This document shows, piece after piece, positions 27,201 through 36,600 of a DNA stretch of 64,000 bases. The translations under genes were made by a program, and so were the position numbers. The stretch covers positions 2,316,501 through 2,380,500 of the forward strand of contig NZ_KI911562.1 of assembly GCF_000515315.1 (NCBI RefSeq), in the 5' to 3' direction. Positions within the stretch are counted from its first letter, which is position 1. The number at the start of each line of letters is the position of its first letter. This DNA is from Asinibacterium sp. OR53. GTDB taxonomy: Bacteria > Bacteroidota > Bacteroidia > Chitinophagales > Chitinophagaceae. Below the pieces are notes generated by a model that was not told the DNA's origin, searched no databases, and was given only the letters and a program-made list of their open reading frames with translations.

Positions 27201-28316
27201 ATGAATTCCCGACGCGATTTCCTGCAAAAGCTTACGGGTTCCGCCCTTGCTTTTTCACTCCTGCCACGATATGCCCATAGCGGTATACTGCATACCCATA
27301 CTTATGAAGGCCCTGTGTTGAGGGTAGCATTGATGGGACTGGGTAGCTATGCCACAAGGGTAGCAGAGGCCATGCAGGCCTGCCAGAAAGCCAAAATAAC
27401 CGGGTTGATCAGCGGAACGCCCGCCAAACTCAAAACATGGCAAGGAAAATACCAGGTGCCTGATCAGAATTGCTATAACTACGAAACCTTCGATGCAATC
27501 AGAAATAATCCTGATATCGATGCAGTATATGTGCTAACGCCCAACGCACTTCATCACGACGAAGTGATCAGGGTGGCAAAAACAGGTAAGCATGTTATTT
27601 GTGAAAAGCCCATGGGGTTGAATGCCAAAGAAGGAGCAGAAATGGTTGCGGCTTGCAAAGCGGCAGGCGTGCAACTATTGGTAGGGTATCGTATGCATTT
27701 TGAGCCGAATACGCTCGAGATCATCCGTATGCGCAATGAAGGAGCGTTTGGTAAGATCAAATTCTTCCAGGGGTTGAGTGGTTTCCGCATTGGCGATCCG
27801 AAGCAATGGCGATTGAATAAACAACTTGCGGGCGGCGGCTCATTGATGGATATAGGCATTTATTCCATCAACGGCGCCCGGTATATGACAGGTGAAGAAC
27901 CGTTATGGGTTACGGCACAGGAAACCAAGACCGATCCGGTAAAATTCAAAGAAGACGTAGATGAAACCATCCAGTTCCAGCTGGGCTTTCCCAGTGGCGC
28001 TGTGGCCTCCTGCCTGTCTACCTACAGCATGAATTACCTGGATCGTTTTTTCCTGGATGGAGAAAATGGTTTTGCCGAACTGCAACCGGCTACCAATTAC
28101 GGACCGATCAAAGGACGCACACACAAAGGAGAATTGAACTATCCGCATATAGCGCACCAGACAAGGCAAATGGAAGAGATGTCTGATATCCTGTTAACAG
28201 GCAAACAACCCATCGTACCCATTGATGGGGGAGAAGCGGTGAAAGACCTGAAGATCATCGATGCCATTTACCAGGCTACTCGAACCGGGAAAAAAGTGGA
28301 TCTGTCTGCACTATAA
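27201..28316 (+). CDS. Gfo/Idh/MocA family oxidoreductase with Tat-like signal
   Basis: A 371-residue protein that begins MNSRRDFLQKLTGSALAFSLLP, a Tat-type signal (SRRDFLQK) pointing to export of a folded, NAD(P)-bound enzyme. The Rossmann domain starts at LRVALMGLGSYATRV, followed by AVYVLTPNALHHDEVIRVAKTGKHVICEKPMG with the EKP motif, and the C-terminal domain has GGGSLMDIGIYSINGARYM. These enzymes oxidise or reduce sugars or sugar derivatives; the substrate is unknown. The last six bases overlap the convergent DUF5009 gene. Confidence 0.92.
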   Translation: MNSRRDFLQKLTGSALAFSLLPRYAHSGILHTHTYEGPVLRVALMGLGSYATRVAEAMQACQKAKITGLISGTPAKLKTWQGKYQVPDQNCYNYETFDAIRNNPDIDAVYVLTPNALHHDEVIRVAKTGKHVICEKPMGLNAKEGAEMVAACKAAGVQLLVGYRMHFEPNTLEIIRMRNEGAFGKIKFFQGLSGFRIGDPKQWRLNKQLAGGGSLMDIGIYSINGARYMTGEEPLWVTAQETKTDPVKFKEDVDETIQFQLGFPSGAVASCLSTYSMNYLDRFFLDGENGFAELQPATNYGPIKGRTHKGELNYPHIAHQTRQMEEMSDILLTGKQPIVPIDGGEAVKDLKIIDAIYQATRTGKKVDLSAL

Positions 28317-29537
28317 TTTGAGGAACCATTTTTTTCTGTATAAAAAATATAAGACAGTGAATTGGATCAAAGCCACGCCTGTCCATACCAGGGCCTGGCT
28401 ATAAGGTGCAGGTGCCATCTTGATCAATCCTCCGAACAGAAAACGGGAGCTGTATTCGAAATTCACCAGGCCATGCACGGCCATGTATATCAGGATGGAA
28501 TTGGTGCCCATCCATACGAAGGGCATGCACCATTTTTGATATCCACACACATCTATGATAAAATAAAACAGGGATAATAATAACAGGCTCCATCCACCTG
28601 TATAGCATACAAAAGAACTGGTCCATAGTTTTTTGTTGATGGGGAATGCCAGGTTCCAAAGCAGTGCGGTCAATATTAATAAGATGCCTGCTACCAATAA
28701 ACGCAGCGCTTTGTTTTGCGCAGTCCATTTTTCACTGCGCAGGAAACCGCCCGTGAACATCCCCAGCATGGCAGTGCCAATGGCAGGTATGGTAGAAAGC
28801 AAGCCTTCCGGATCAGTAACCACGCGATACAACCTGCCTGGCAGCAACAGCCTGTCGATATAGGATGCAAGACTCCCTTCCGGCGTGAGTACACCAGCGC
28901 CATAACCAGGAACGGGTATCCAGCTCATCATTGCCCAGTAACCCAATAGGAGTCCGCACAGCCAATAGATTTGCCTGCGCAGGGAATTGTTCAGGTAGAT
29001 CAGCGCCGCAAAAAAGCAACTCAATGCAATACGGCCCAACACACTGGCGAATCGGGTATTGGCATATCCATTCCATTCGAGTGCTCTGTTCACTACCATG
29101 CCCAGTAAGATCAGAATAAGGGTACGTTTGATAAGCGAACGATAAATGTTTTTCCGCGCAGCAGCTTGGTTGATCCCCGCTTTCTGCAGTTGATTGCTGA
29201 ATGAGTAATGCATACTAACCCCGGCAATAAAAATGAACAGGGGAAAAATAAGGTCATAGAAAGTGAAGCCATTCCATACCGTGTGAACCAACTGGTTACT
29301 AATCCCTACAAAGATTTTTTCAATGCCGTTGAGTGTGTCATTCACTTGGATCTGTTCGGTTTCTGCGTTCTGTACCAGGCCGTGTTGTTTCATAATGGCC
29401 GATGCAATGCCATGAAAGATACCTTCGCCGCTAACGATCCAGAACATATCAAAACCGCGCAGGGCATCCAGTGAAAGTAATCTTCCGCTAAGTGGATTTT
29501 TATTTGTTGATGAGTGATTGGGTAAAACGTTTGGCAT
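28311..29537 (-). CDS. DUF5009 / heparan-alpha-glucosaminide N-acetyltransferase-like membrane protein
   Basis: A polytopic membrane protein of 408 residues from the ATG at 29537 (MPNVLPNHSST); the open frame extends to 29606, but those extra 23 residues look like leader sequence. The signature LSLDALRGFDMFWIVSGEG is the start of DUF5009 and of the HGSNAT-like acyltransferase superfamily, with the conserved His in FYDLIFPLFIFIAGVSM...-type helices downstream. About ten hydrophobic segments follow. Homologues in animals acetylate glucosamine across a membrane; bacterial members probably acylate glycans, but the acceptor is unknown. Confidence 0.85.
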   Translation of the reverse strand: MPNVLPNHSSTNKNPLSGRLLSLDALRGFDMFWIVSGEGIFHGIASAIMKQHGLVQNAETEQIQVNDTLNGIEKIFVGISNQLVHTVWNGFTFYDLIFPLFIFIAGVSMHYSFSNQLQKAGINQAAARKNIYRSLIKRTLILILLGMVVNRALEWNGYANTRFASVLGRIALSCFFAALIYLNNSLRRQIYWLCGLLLGYWAMMSWIPVPGYGAGVLTPEGSLASYIDRLLLPGRLYRVVTDPEGLLSTIPAIGTAMLGMFTGGFLRSEKWTAQNKALRLLVAGILLILTALLWNLAFPINKKLWTSSFVCYTGGWSLLLLSLFYFIIDVCGYQKWCMPFVWMGTNSILIYMAVHGLVNFEYSSRFLFGGLIKMAPAPYSQALVWTGVALIQFTVLYFLYRKKWFLKL

Positions 29538-29677
29538 ATTGTTGGTTTTAGAAGAAATGCGTACGGGCTGTTGTAAAAAAACTTTGCCCCGGACGCACCG
29601 GGACAAAGATAAGGCTGCTCACTGACAGCGGTTGTTCAATTGCAGGGTTTTGAACCAGTTTGCTACCTGTTACCTGT

Positions 29678-29743
29678 TTAGAACTTCAATGTTGAAGGGA
29701 GGTATTTGGCAATAAGGGCTTCGTAATAAGGACGTAGTTTTTC
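29678..29743 (-). other. Conserved C-terminus of myo-inositol oxygenase, beyond an in-frame TGA
   Basis: Directly after the TGA (29744-29746) the same frame continues for 21 codons, EKLRPYYEALIAKYLP then STLKF, to TAA at 29678-29680. Animal MIOX proteins end with a nearly identical segment (DKLRPYYQGLIDKYCP). The stretch is therefore the original C-terminus of the gene, cut off by a nonsense codon where other members have a hydrophobic residue after the Asp. Confidence 0.85.
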
Positions 29744-30547
29744 TCAATCCGGCGGCTCGGGGTTTTTCGAATAAAGGTCATACGGATTGAACAATTGTAC
29801 CCAAGGCAGCATTTTTTGATCATGTTCATCGAGCAGGTGGCTGTATTCATTTTCACGATGCCATGCATAAAACGAGTGATAACGCAGCATGTACAGTCCT
29901 TCTTCCGGCAGGTGGTCTTTCATCATCTGGTACACGTATTCATCGTGCCCCCAGCTCATCTTTACATTCCTTAATCCGCAATGGGGTTCGTAAACGCCGT
30001 ATTGCGTATTGTACTGACTGTTGTTGTAATCGGGGTTGTATTTGAAAAATTCAGGATATACCACTTTATCCGAGTAAGCACAGCCAACAGGGAAAGTATC
30101 TCCTACAACCGCCCATTGCGGTTCACCAAACAGGCATAATACTTTACCCATATCGTGCATTAAACCAACCAATACCATCCAATCGGGATGCCCGTCACGC
30201 CTGATGGCTTCTGATGTTTGCAGCAGGTGCTGGAATTGGTCAAGATCGGTATCGGGATCTGAGTCGTCTACCAATTGATTTAAAAACTGGAATGCATCCC
30301 ATACCGACATTTCCTTGCGGTTGAATTTTAAAAAATCTTCCCGCTTCTGTACTACAAAATCATAGGTCTGATAGGTATGATTCAATTTGTAAAATTCCCG
30401 TACCGTATCTCTTTCGGGGGCTTCGTAATTGCGATAGGCCTCGGTGCTTTTAGAGGTGGCGATGGATTCCGGATCAGGGTATCGGCGCAGTACGTCGTCT
30501 TCCCACTGATCGAGGCTGGTTAATGGGCTGGCATTCGTAGTGCTCAT
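29744..30547 (-). CDS. Myo-inositol oxygenase (MIOX), C-terminally interrupted by TGA
   Basis: A 267-residue protein of the MIOX family, which oxidises myo-inositol to D-glucuronate at a di-iron centre. Visible landmarks are REFYKLNHTYQTYDFVVQKR, MSVWDAFQFLNQLVDDSDPD, the HD-type metal site RRDGHPDWMVLVGLMHDMGKV, VVGDTFPVGC and SWGHDEYVYQMM, then YHSFYAWH and PWVQLFNPYDLYSKN. The metal-binding His and Asp residues appear intact. The annotated stop is an in-frame TGA; the conserved last 21 residues are encoded just beyond it (29678-29743), so the gene is either slightly truncated or read through. It is divergent from a LacI-family gene across a palindromic operator. Confidence 0.9.
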   Translation of the reverse strand: MSTTNASPLTSLDQWEDDVLRRYPDPESIATSKSTEAYRNYEAPERDTVREFYKLNHTYQTYDFVVQKREDFLKFNRKEMSVWDAFQFLNQLVDDSDPDTDLDQFQHLLQTSEAIRRDGHPDWMVLVGLMHDMGKVLCLFGEPQWAVVGDTFPVGCAYSDKVVYPEFFKYNPDYNNSQYNTQYGVYEPHCGLRNVKMSWGHDEYVYQMMKDHLPEEGLYMLRYHSFYAWHRENEYSHLLDEHDQKMLPWVQLFNPYDLYSKNPEPPD

Positions 30548-30625
30548 AGGGTGCGGTTTTCGTTATGGAGCCAGTACTAAATTGTTGTTTTTTGGGTGAA
30601 AAAATGACATTTATACGCGTATTTA

Positions 30626-30647
30626 TTTACGAAACCGGTTTCGTAAA
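30626..30647. promoter_or_regulatory. 22-bp perfect palindrome, likely LacI-family operator
   Basis: TTTACGAAACC (30626-30636) is followed directly by its exact reverse complement GGTTTCGTAAA (30637-30647). The central CG dinucleotide and the AAACCGGTTT core are typical of LacI-family operators. It lies between the divergent MIOX and lacI-type genes, about 80 bases from the MIOX start and 100 from the regulator start, so it could control both. A second short palindrome (ATACGCGTAT, 30613-30622) is adjacent. Confidence 0.8.
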
Positions 30648-30750
30648 ACGGTGTGTTGAGATGGTGAGGCAACGAAAAATTGGTTACATTTCATCATAGA
30701 TACTTCCTTTTCCATATCAAGGATTATTCAACATTCTTAATATAATTGCG

Positions 30751-31782
30751 TTGAACAGTACTACCATTAAGCAACTGGCAAAAGAATTGAACTTGTCTGT
30801 GGGTTCCGTTTCCAAAGCCTTGAAAGACAGCCACGAGATCAGCAGCGAGACCAAACAAAAAGTATTGGCCCTGGCTGCCAAATATCATTATACGCCCAAC
30901 CCTTATGCCAGTAGTCTCCGTAAACGAAAAAGCAAAACCATTGCAGTAGTGCTGCCCGAAGTGGCGGATAGTTTTTTTTCGCAGGCCATTAACGGTATTG
31001 AATCCGTTGCGCAAGCCAAAGGGTATCATGTACTGATCTATCTTTCCCATGAAGATTTCAAAAGAGAAGAACAAATCCTTTCTGCCTTCAGAAGTGGCCG
31101 CGTAGATGGTATTCTGATTTCTGTTTCGGAAGAAACTTCGCGGGTAGATCATATAAAGGAAGTGCTTGCAGCAGGTATTCCCGTGGTTTTTTTCGACCGG
31201 GTCTTCGATGATATTGAAGCTGCTAAAATCTCTACCAACGATTTTGAAGGCGCTTATGAAGCCACGCGTTGTTTGCTGGAACGGGGTTGTAAAAAGATCA
31301 GTTTTTTATCCATCGCCGCCAACCTGTCCATCACTTCGAAAAGGGTGCAGGGTTTTCGAAAAGCATTGCAGGATGCTCACATAGGCGCGACAGATGCAGA
31401 TGTATTGCTTTGCAGTAACGATATGGAGCAGAACTGCGCATTGATCAGGCAATTGCTGGAGCAAAGGGATAAACCGGATGGCATCATTGCATCTGTTGAA
31501 AAACTGGTCACTCCTGTTTACCTGGTGAGTAAACAGCTTGGTGTAGCTATACCTGATGACCTGAAAATCATTGGTTTTACCAACCTGCATTCCGCATCTA
31601 TCCTCGAACCTTCTCTGACCACAGTTACGCAGCCGGCTTTTGAAATAGGGAAGACTGCCGCTACCGTTCTTTTTAAAGGGTTGGAGGAAAAACACTTTGC
31701 GTTGTCTGCACAGACTATTACGATACCTTCCATGCTGGTTGAACGGGCCTCTACGCGAGGTAGGTTATTAGACTCTGTTTGA
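30751..31782 (+). CDS. LacI-family transcriptional regulator
   Basis: A 343-residue regulator with an N-terminal LacI helix-turn-helix (TTIKQLAKELNLSVGSVSKAL, shortened here, residues 3-23) and hinge (NPYASSLRKRKSKTIAVVLPE), then a periplasmic-binding-protein-like sensor domain (VDGILISVSEETS, PVVFFDRVFDDIEAAKIS, IPDDLKIIGFTN). The N-terminal ST of HTH starts at TTG 30751; no upstream ATG or GTG is available, so TTG is the likely start. It is divergent from MIOX and probably represses it, with inositol or a product as inducer (inference from position and the shared palindrome). The TGA stop is followed by an open frame that runs into a 21-bp tandem repeat, discussed separately. Confidence 0.9.
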   Translation: MNSTTIKQLAKELNLSVGSVSKALKDSHEISSETKQKVLALAAKYHYTPNPYASSLRKRKSKTIAVVLPEVADSFFSQAINGIESVAQAKGYHVLIYLSHEDFKREEQILSAFRSGRVDGILISVSEETSRVDHIKEVLAAGIPVVFFDRVFDDIEAAKISTNDFEGAYEATRCLLERGCKKISFLSIAANLSITSKRVQGFRKALQDAHIGATDADVLLCSNDMEQNCALIRQLLEQRDKPDGIIASVEKLVTPVYLVSKQLGVAIPDDLKIIGFTNLHSASILEPSLTTVTQPAFEIGKTAATVLFKGLEEKHFALSAQTITIPSMLVERASTRGRLLDSV

Positions 31783-31883
31783 ATATCTTCCAACTGTCCG
31801 GCGGCCTCCACCAGCAGAAGGGACGCTCTGGACTACGATCAGATCGTTTTCATTAGTAGCCGGATCATTTCCGCACTATCGAC

Positions 31884-32240
31884 AGAAACCAGCGCACGCT
31901 CGGCAAAAACCAGCGCACACTCGACAAAAAATAGTGCGCGCTCCACAAAAAATAGCACACGCTCGGCAAAAAATAGTGTGCGCTCCACAAAAAATAGCGC
32001 ACGCTCGGCAAAAAATAGTGTGCGCGCCACAAAAAATAGTGCACGCTCGGCAAAAAATAGTGTGCGCTCCACAAAAAACAGCGCACGCTCGGCAAAAAAT
32101 AGTGTGCGCTCCACAAAAAACAGTGCACGCTCGGCAAAAAATAGTGTGCGCTCCACAAAAAACAGCGCACGCTCGGCAAAAAACAGTGTGCGCGCCACAA
32201 AAAACAGCGCACGCCCCGCAAAAACCAGCACACGCTCGAC
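31884..32240. repeat. Seventeen tandem 21-bp units
   Basis: Seventeen consecutive units of exactly 21 bases with no length change. Each is an A5-6 run, then TAG or CAG, then one of two alternating cores: GCGCACGCTCGGC or GTGTGCGCTCCAC. The higher-order period is thus 42 bases. Adjacent cores are partly complementary (AGCGCAC with GTGCGCT), so the array could form a row of hairpins. The unit is a multiple of three, and several frames lack stops; one reads as heptads STKNSAR/SAKNSVR. No start codon or ribosome-binding site supports translation. A degenerate unit may precede at about 31862-31883. Confidence 0.9.
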
Positions 32241-32435
32241 AAAATTCTCCTATCAGCCGAGGGGCGTACCAAAACTGGTGCGGCCCTTTCTTTTCTATGG
32301 ACGTTCATGTGCGGGCGTATTGCGTATGGAAAGCTTCTATACGGTCTTTGATCGGAAGGCTCCAGGAACTTAACAGCATTACATCTGTAATACTTTTACC
32401 TTGTAAATCGAATATTTAATGTTATTTTTGCAAGG

Positions 32436-33620
32436 ATGATAAAACGATTAGCACAATCAGAAATTGCTGAATTGCTGGAAGAATTTCCAGTGGTAGCTAT
32501 TCTTGGGCCCCGCCAGGTTGGGAAAACAACCCTTGCTGAGGAGATTGCAGCTTCAATGAGCCCGGAGCCCATTTATCTCGATCTGGAAAGGCCCTCCGAA
32601 GCAGCGCGGCTGAATGAGCCGGAAGAATATTTTGAACTGCACAAAGGAAAGCTGATCATTCTTGATGAAGTGCAGCGTGTTCCTGAACTTTTTCAAATCC
32701 TACGAGGTGTGATAGACCGCCGCAGGCGGGAAGGTCTCAGGAAGGCCCAATTCCTTATTTTAGGGTCATCTTCATTGGAGCTTTTGAAACAATCATCAGA
32801 AAGCCTGGCTGGCCGGATTGCATACAAAGAGTTGTCTGGTTTTACAGTCGCCGAAATTGATCACAAAAAATCAAAAGATATTGACCGTTTATGGTTGCGT
32901 GGCGGATTTCCTGATAGTTTCCTTTCAAAGAATGACGAAGCCAGCTTACGATGGCGGTTAAATTTTATCAGTACTTACCTGGAGCGGGATGTGCCCCAGT
33001 TCGGCCCCAGGATACCGGCTGTTATGTTGCGCAAGCTTTGGACCATGTTGGCCCACAGCCAGGGTGGGCAGCTAAATATTGCGCAGCTCGGAAACAACCT
33101 TGATGTAACTGCCCCAACTGCCAAACGGTACATTGAATTGCTGGAAGATTTACTATTGATCCGCACCCTTCAACCCTGGTCTGGCAATGTAGGTAAGCGA
33201 CTGGTTAAAGCGCCAAAAGTATATATCCGCGACAGTGGGTTGACGCATGCCCTGCTTAACCTAACAACATTTGACGACCTGTTAGGACATCCCGTTGTTG
33301 GAGCCAGTTGGGAGGGATTTATTGTTGAAAACCTCTTGTCATGCTTGCCCGCAGGTATAACAGCATGGTTTTATCGCACGGCCGCCGGCGCTGAAATTGA
33401 CCTGGTGATTGAAAGGAATAGTACGGAGAGATATGCGATTGAAATCAAACGTTCCCAAGCCCCATCAGTTTCAAAAGGATTTCACCTGGGTTGTGAAGAT
33501 ATTGCAGCTACAAAACGGTTTATTGTTTACCCGGGTAAAGAGCGTTTTCCGGTGACGAAGGAAATTATTGCAATTCCCTTGTTGGGTATGATGAATGAGT
33601 TGAGGGATATTGTATCTTAG
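32436..33620 (+). CDS. AAA-type ATPase with DUF4143 domain
   Basis: A 394-residue protein. The AAA_14 domain (about 18-145) has Walker A GPRQVGKTT (residues 24-32) and Walker B KLIILDEVQ (72-80), plus a sensor-like FLILGSSS. The C-terminal DUF4143 domain (about 165-350) begins WLRGGFPDSFLSKND and contains a PD-(D/E)XK-like trace, GAEIDLVIE...YAIEIKRS, which in related proteins is degenerate or nuclease-like. Such proteins are common and of unknown function. The final codons GAT ATT GTA TCT TAG (DIVS, stop) lie inside a truncated CRISPR repeat, so the array border has supplied the end of the gene. Confidence 0.9.
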   Translation: MIKRLAQSEIAELLEEFPVVAILGPRQVGKTTLAEEIAASMSPEPIYLDLERPSEAARLNEPEEYFELHKGKLIILDEVQRVPELFQILRGVIDRRRREGLRKAQFLILGSSSLELLKQSSESLAGRIAYKELSGFTVAEIDHKKSKDIDRLWLRGGFPDSFLSKNDEASLRWRLNFISTYLERDVPQFGPRIPAVMLRKLWTMLAHSQGGQLNIAQLGNNLDVTAPTAKRYIELLEDLLLIRTLQPWSGNVGKRLVKAPKVYIRDSGLTHALLNLTTFDDLLGHPVVGASWEGFIVENLLSCLPAGITAWFYRTAAGAEIDLVIERNSTERYAIEIKRSQAPSVSKGFHLGCEDIAATKRFIVYPGKERFPVTKEIIAIPLLGMMNELRDIVS

Positions 33621-36600
33621 TTCTTACACAGCCGGAAGGACAACAAAGAGAAACGCAGGGGCGTTGTGATTTGCTTTCAAAATGTATTGTATCTTAGTTC
33701 TTACACAGCATTGATCAAAAGCAACAACAACAAGCGAGTGTTGTGATTTGCTTTCAAAATGTATTGTATCTTAGTTCTTACACAGCCCACGTTGGATCAG
33801 TTGAAAACGCAATGGTGTTGTGATTTGCTTTCAAAATGTATTGTATCTTAGTTCTTACACAGCTGAGGGAAAAGATACAAAAAGTGAGTTTCAGTTGTGA
33901 TTTGCTTTCAAAATGTATTGTATCTTAGTTCTTACACAGCAAATCCTTTGCATTGGCAAGATGGCCGATAGTTGTGATTTGCTTTCAAAATGTATTGTAT
34001 CTTAGTTCTTACACAGCAGCGCAAAGCGATTATCACTGATGCAAAGCGTTGTGATTTGCTTTCAAAATGTATTGTATCTTAGTTCTTACACAGCAAGCAT
34101 CCCACGCGGCCAAAGCCCAACGCAGTTGTGATTTGCTTTCAAAATGTATTGTATCTTAGTTCTTACACAGCAAATACTTCTTCCTTACCATCTTTCTCCT
34201 TGTTGTGATTTGCTTTCAAAATGTATTGTATCTTAGTTCTTACACAGCTGGATAACAGCAACACCTTCACTTGTAATAGTTGTGATTTGCTTTCAAAATG
34301 TATTGTATCTTAGTTCTTACACAGCTATTTGGTTCTCATTCACATACATTATACCGTTGTGATTTGCTTTCAAAATGTATTGTATCTTAGTTCTTACACA
34401 GCGTACCTTACAGTGTTATTAGTACCAATTCCGTTGTGATTTGCTTTCAAAATGTATTGTATCTTAGTTCTTACACAGCAAAGGTCTATACGGTTTATCT
34501 CAACATCTTGTTGTGATTTGCTTTCAAAATGTATTGTATCTTAGTTCTTACACAGCATTCCTGCTTCAAGGTCCTTTGGGAAGAGGGTTGTGATTTGCTT
34601 TCAAAATGTATTGTATCTTAGTTCTTACACAGCATAACCCTTAATGGTCCAGATAGAAGAGGAGTTGTGATTTGCTTTCAAAATGTATTGTATCTTAGTT
34701 CTTACACAGCACGGATCGAAATGGCAGCTCTCTGTGAGCAGTTGTGATTTGCTTTCAAAATGTATTGTATCTTAGTTCTTACACAGCATTTGCTGAAGCA
34801 GAAAAAAGCTTGCGCCGGTTGTGATTTGCTTTCAAAATGTATTGTATCTTAGTTCTTACACAGCGCGATTTGCTGGACTAGGCGCCTGACTGGGTTGTGA
34901 TTTGCTTTCAAAATGTATTGTATCTTAGTTCTTACACAGCAAGGCCGCCTTTAGTTACATGGCCTTCCACGTTGTGATTTGCTTTCAAAATGTATTGTAT
35001 CTTAGTTCTTACACAGCTATTTAGCAACAGCATATTTCTGCCATCCAGTTGTGATTTGCTTTCAAAATGTATTGTATCTTAGTTCTTACACAGCTTCACT
35101 TGCCTGATTACCCGAACTAGATGTGTTGTGATTTGCTTTCAAAATGTATTGTATCTTAGTTCTTACACAGCCCGCCTTAGACAACACTTTCTTACCAGTC
35201 TGTTGTGATTTGCTTTCAAAATGTATTGTATCTTAGTTCTTACACAGCAAATAGTATCGGTAGGGAACCGCACTACTGTTGTGATTTGCTTTCAAAATGT
35301 ATTGTATCTTAGTTCTTACACAGCTCCGTTGGATAATAATATGACCAATGACTGGTTGTGATTTGCTTTCAAAATGTATTGTATCTTAGTTCTTACACAG
35401 CAGGTGGTATATCGATGGAACTTGCCAAACTGTTGTGATTTGCTTTCAAAATGTATTGTATCTTAGTTCTTACACAGCAGCCTTGTTTTCACTAATGTTA
35501 TTTCTCTTGTTGTGATTTGCTTTCAAAATGTATTGTATCTTAGTTCTTACACAGCACGGAACCAAATGGCAACTATCTGCAAGTAGTTGTGATTTGCTTT
35601 CAAAATGTATTGTATCTTAGTTCTTACACAGCACGGAACCAAATGGCAACTATCTGCAAGTAGTTGTGATTTGCTTTCAAAATGTATTGTATCTTAGTTC
35701 TTACACAGCCGTGACGGCGGCAACGCAGAACGCGACCCGGTTGTGATTTGCTTTCAAAATGTATTGTATCTTAGTTCTTACACAGCTCGTTAACACACGC
35801 CTTTCCTCGTCATATCGTTGTGATTTGCTTTCAAAATGTATTGTATCTTAGTTCTTACACAGCGATCGAACTGAAATACTTCCGGCCTGTATGGTTGTGA
35901 TTTGCTTTCAAAATGTATTGTATCTTAGTTCTTACACAGCACAACGTAAACGGTAACGCATTCAACACGGGTTGTGATTTGCTTTCAAAATGTATTGTAT
36001 CTTAGTTCTTACACAGCATGGAGAAGACCGGGGGGATGGCACTATTTGTTGTGATTTGCTTTCAAAATGTATTGTATCTTAGTTCTTACACAGCTGAATG
36101 AAAATTTGGAAATTGGTATTGCTGTTGTGATTTGCTTTCAAAATGTATTGTATCTTAGTTCTTACACAGCTGGTGATATAAGCAGTTTTTTATCACAGCA
36201 GTTGTGATTTGCTTTCAAAATGTATTGTATCTTAGTTCTTACACAGCTAGTAGTTATAAACATTGGTTGAAACATATGTTGTGATTTGCTTTCAAAATGT
36301 ATTGTATCTTAGTTCTTACACAGCTGATTAATGATGTGGCAGGTGGTAATGTGGTTGTGATTTGCTTTCAAAATGTATTGTATCTTAGTTCTTACACAGC
36401 GCGCGCTGCTGTAAACCTTGCATACGGTCTGTTGTGATTTGCTTTCAAAATGTATTGTATCTTAGTTCTTACACAGCGTTCCCGATTATCGCTACACCTG
36501 ACAATTTGTTGTGATTTGCTTTCAAAATGTATTGTATCTTAGTTCTTACACAGCATAGACGCATCCGGTAACAACACATGGACAGTTGTGATTTGCTTTC

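Noticed and set aside
29744..29746. Selenocysteine or stop reassignment at the TGA in MIOX.
   Set aside because: TGA ends many clear genes here (for example cas9 and the DinB-like gene), and no selenocysteine insertion structure or conserved Cys position is evident. A nonsense mutation is simpler.
31839..32419. Long overlapping reading frames in both strands across the 21-bp tandem repeat, up to 161 codons.
   Set aside because: They arise because the 21-base unit has no stop in most frames. There is no convincing start, no ribosome-binding site and no known domain, so none is annotated as a gene.
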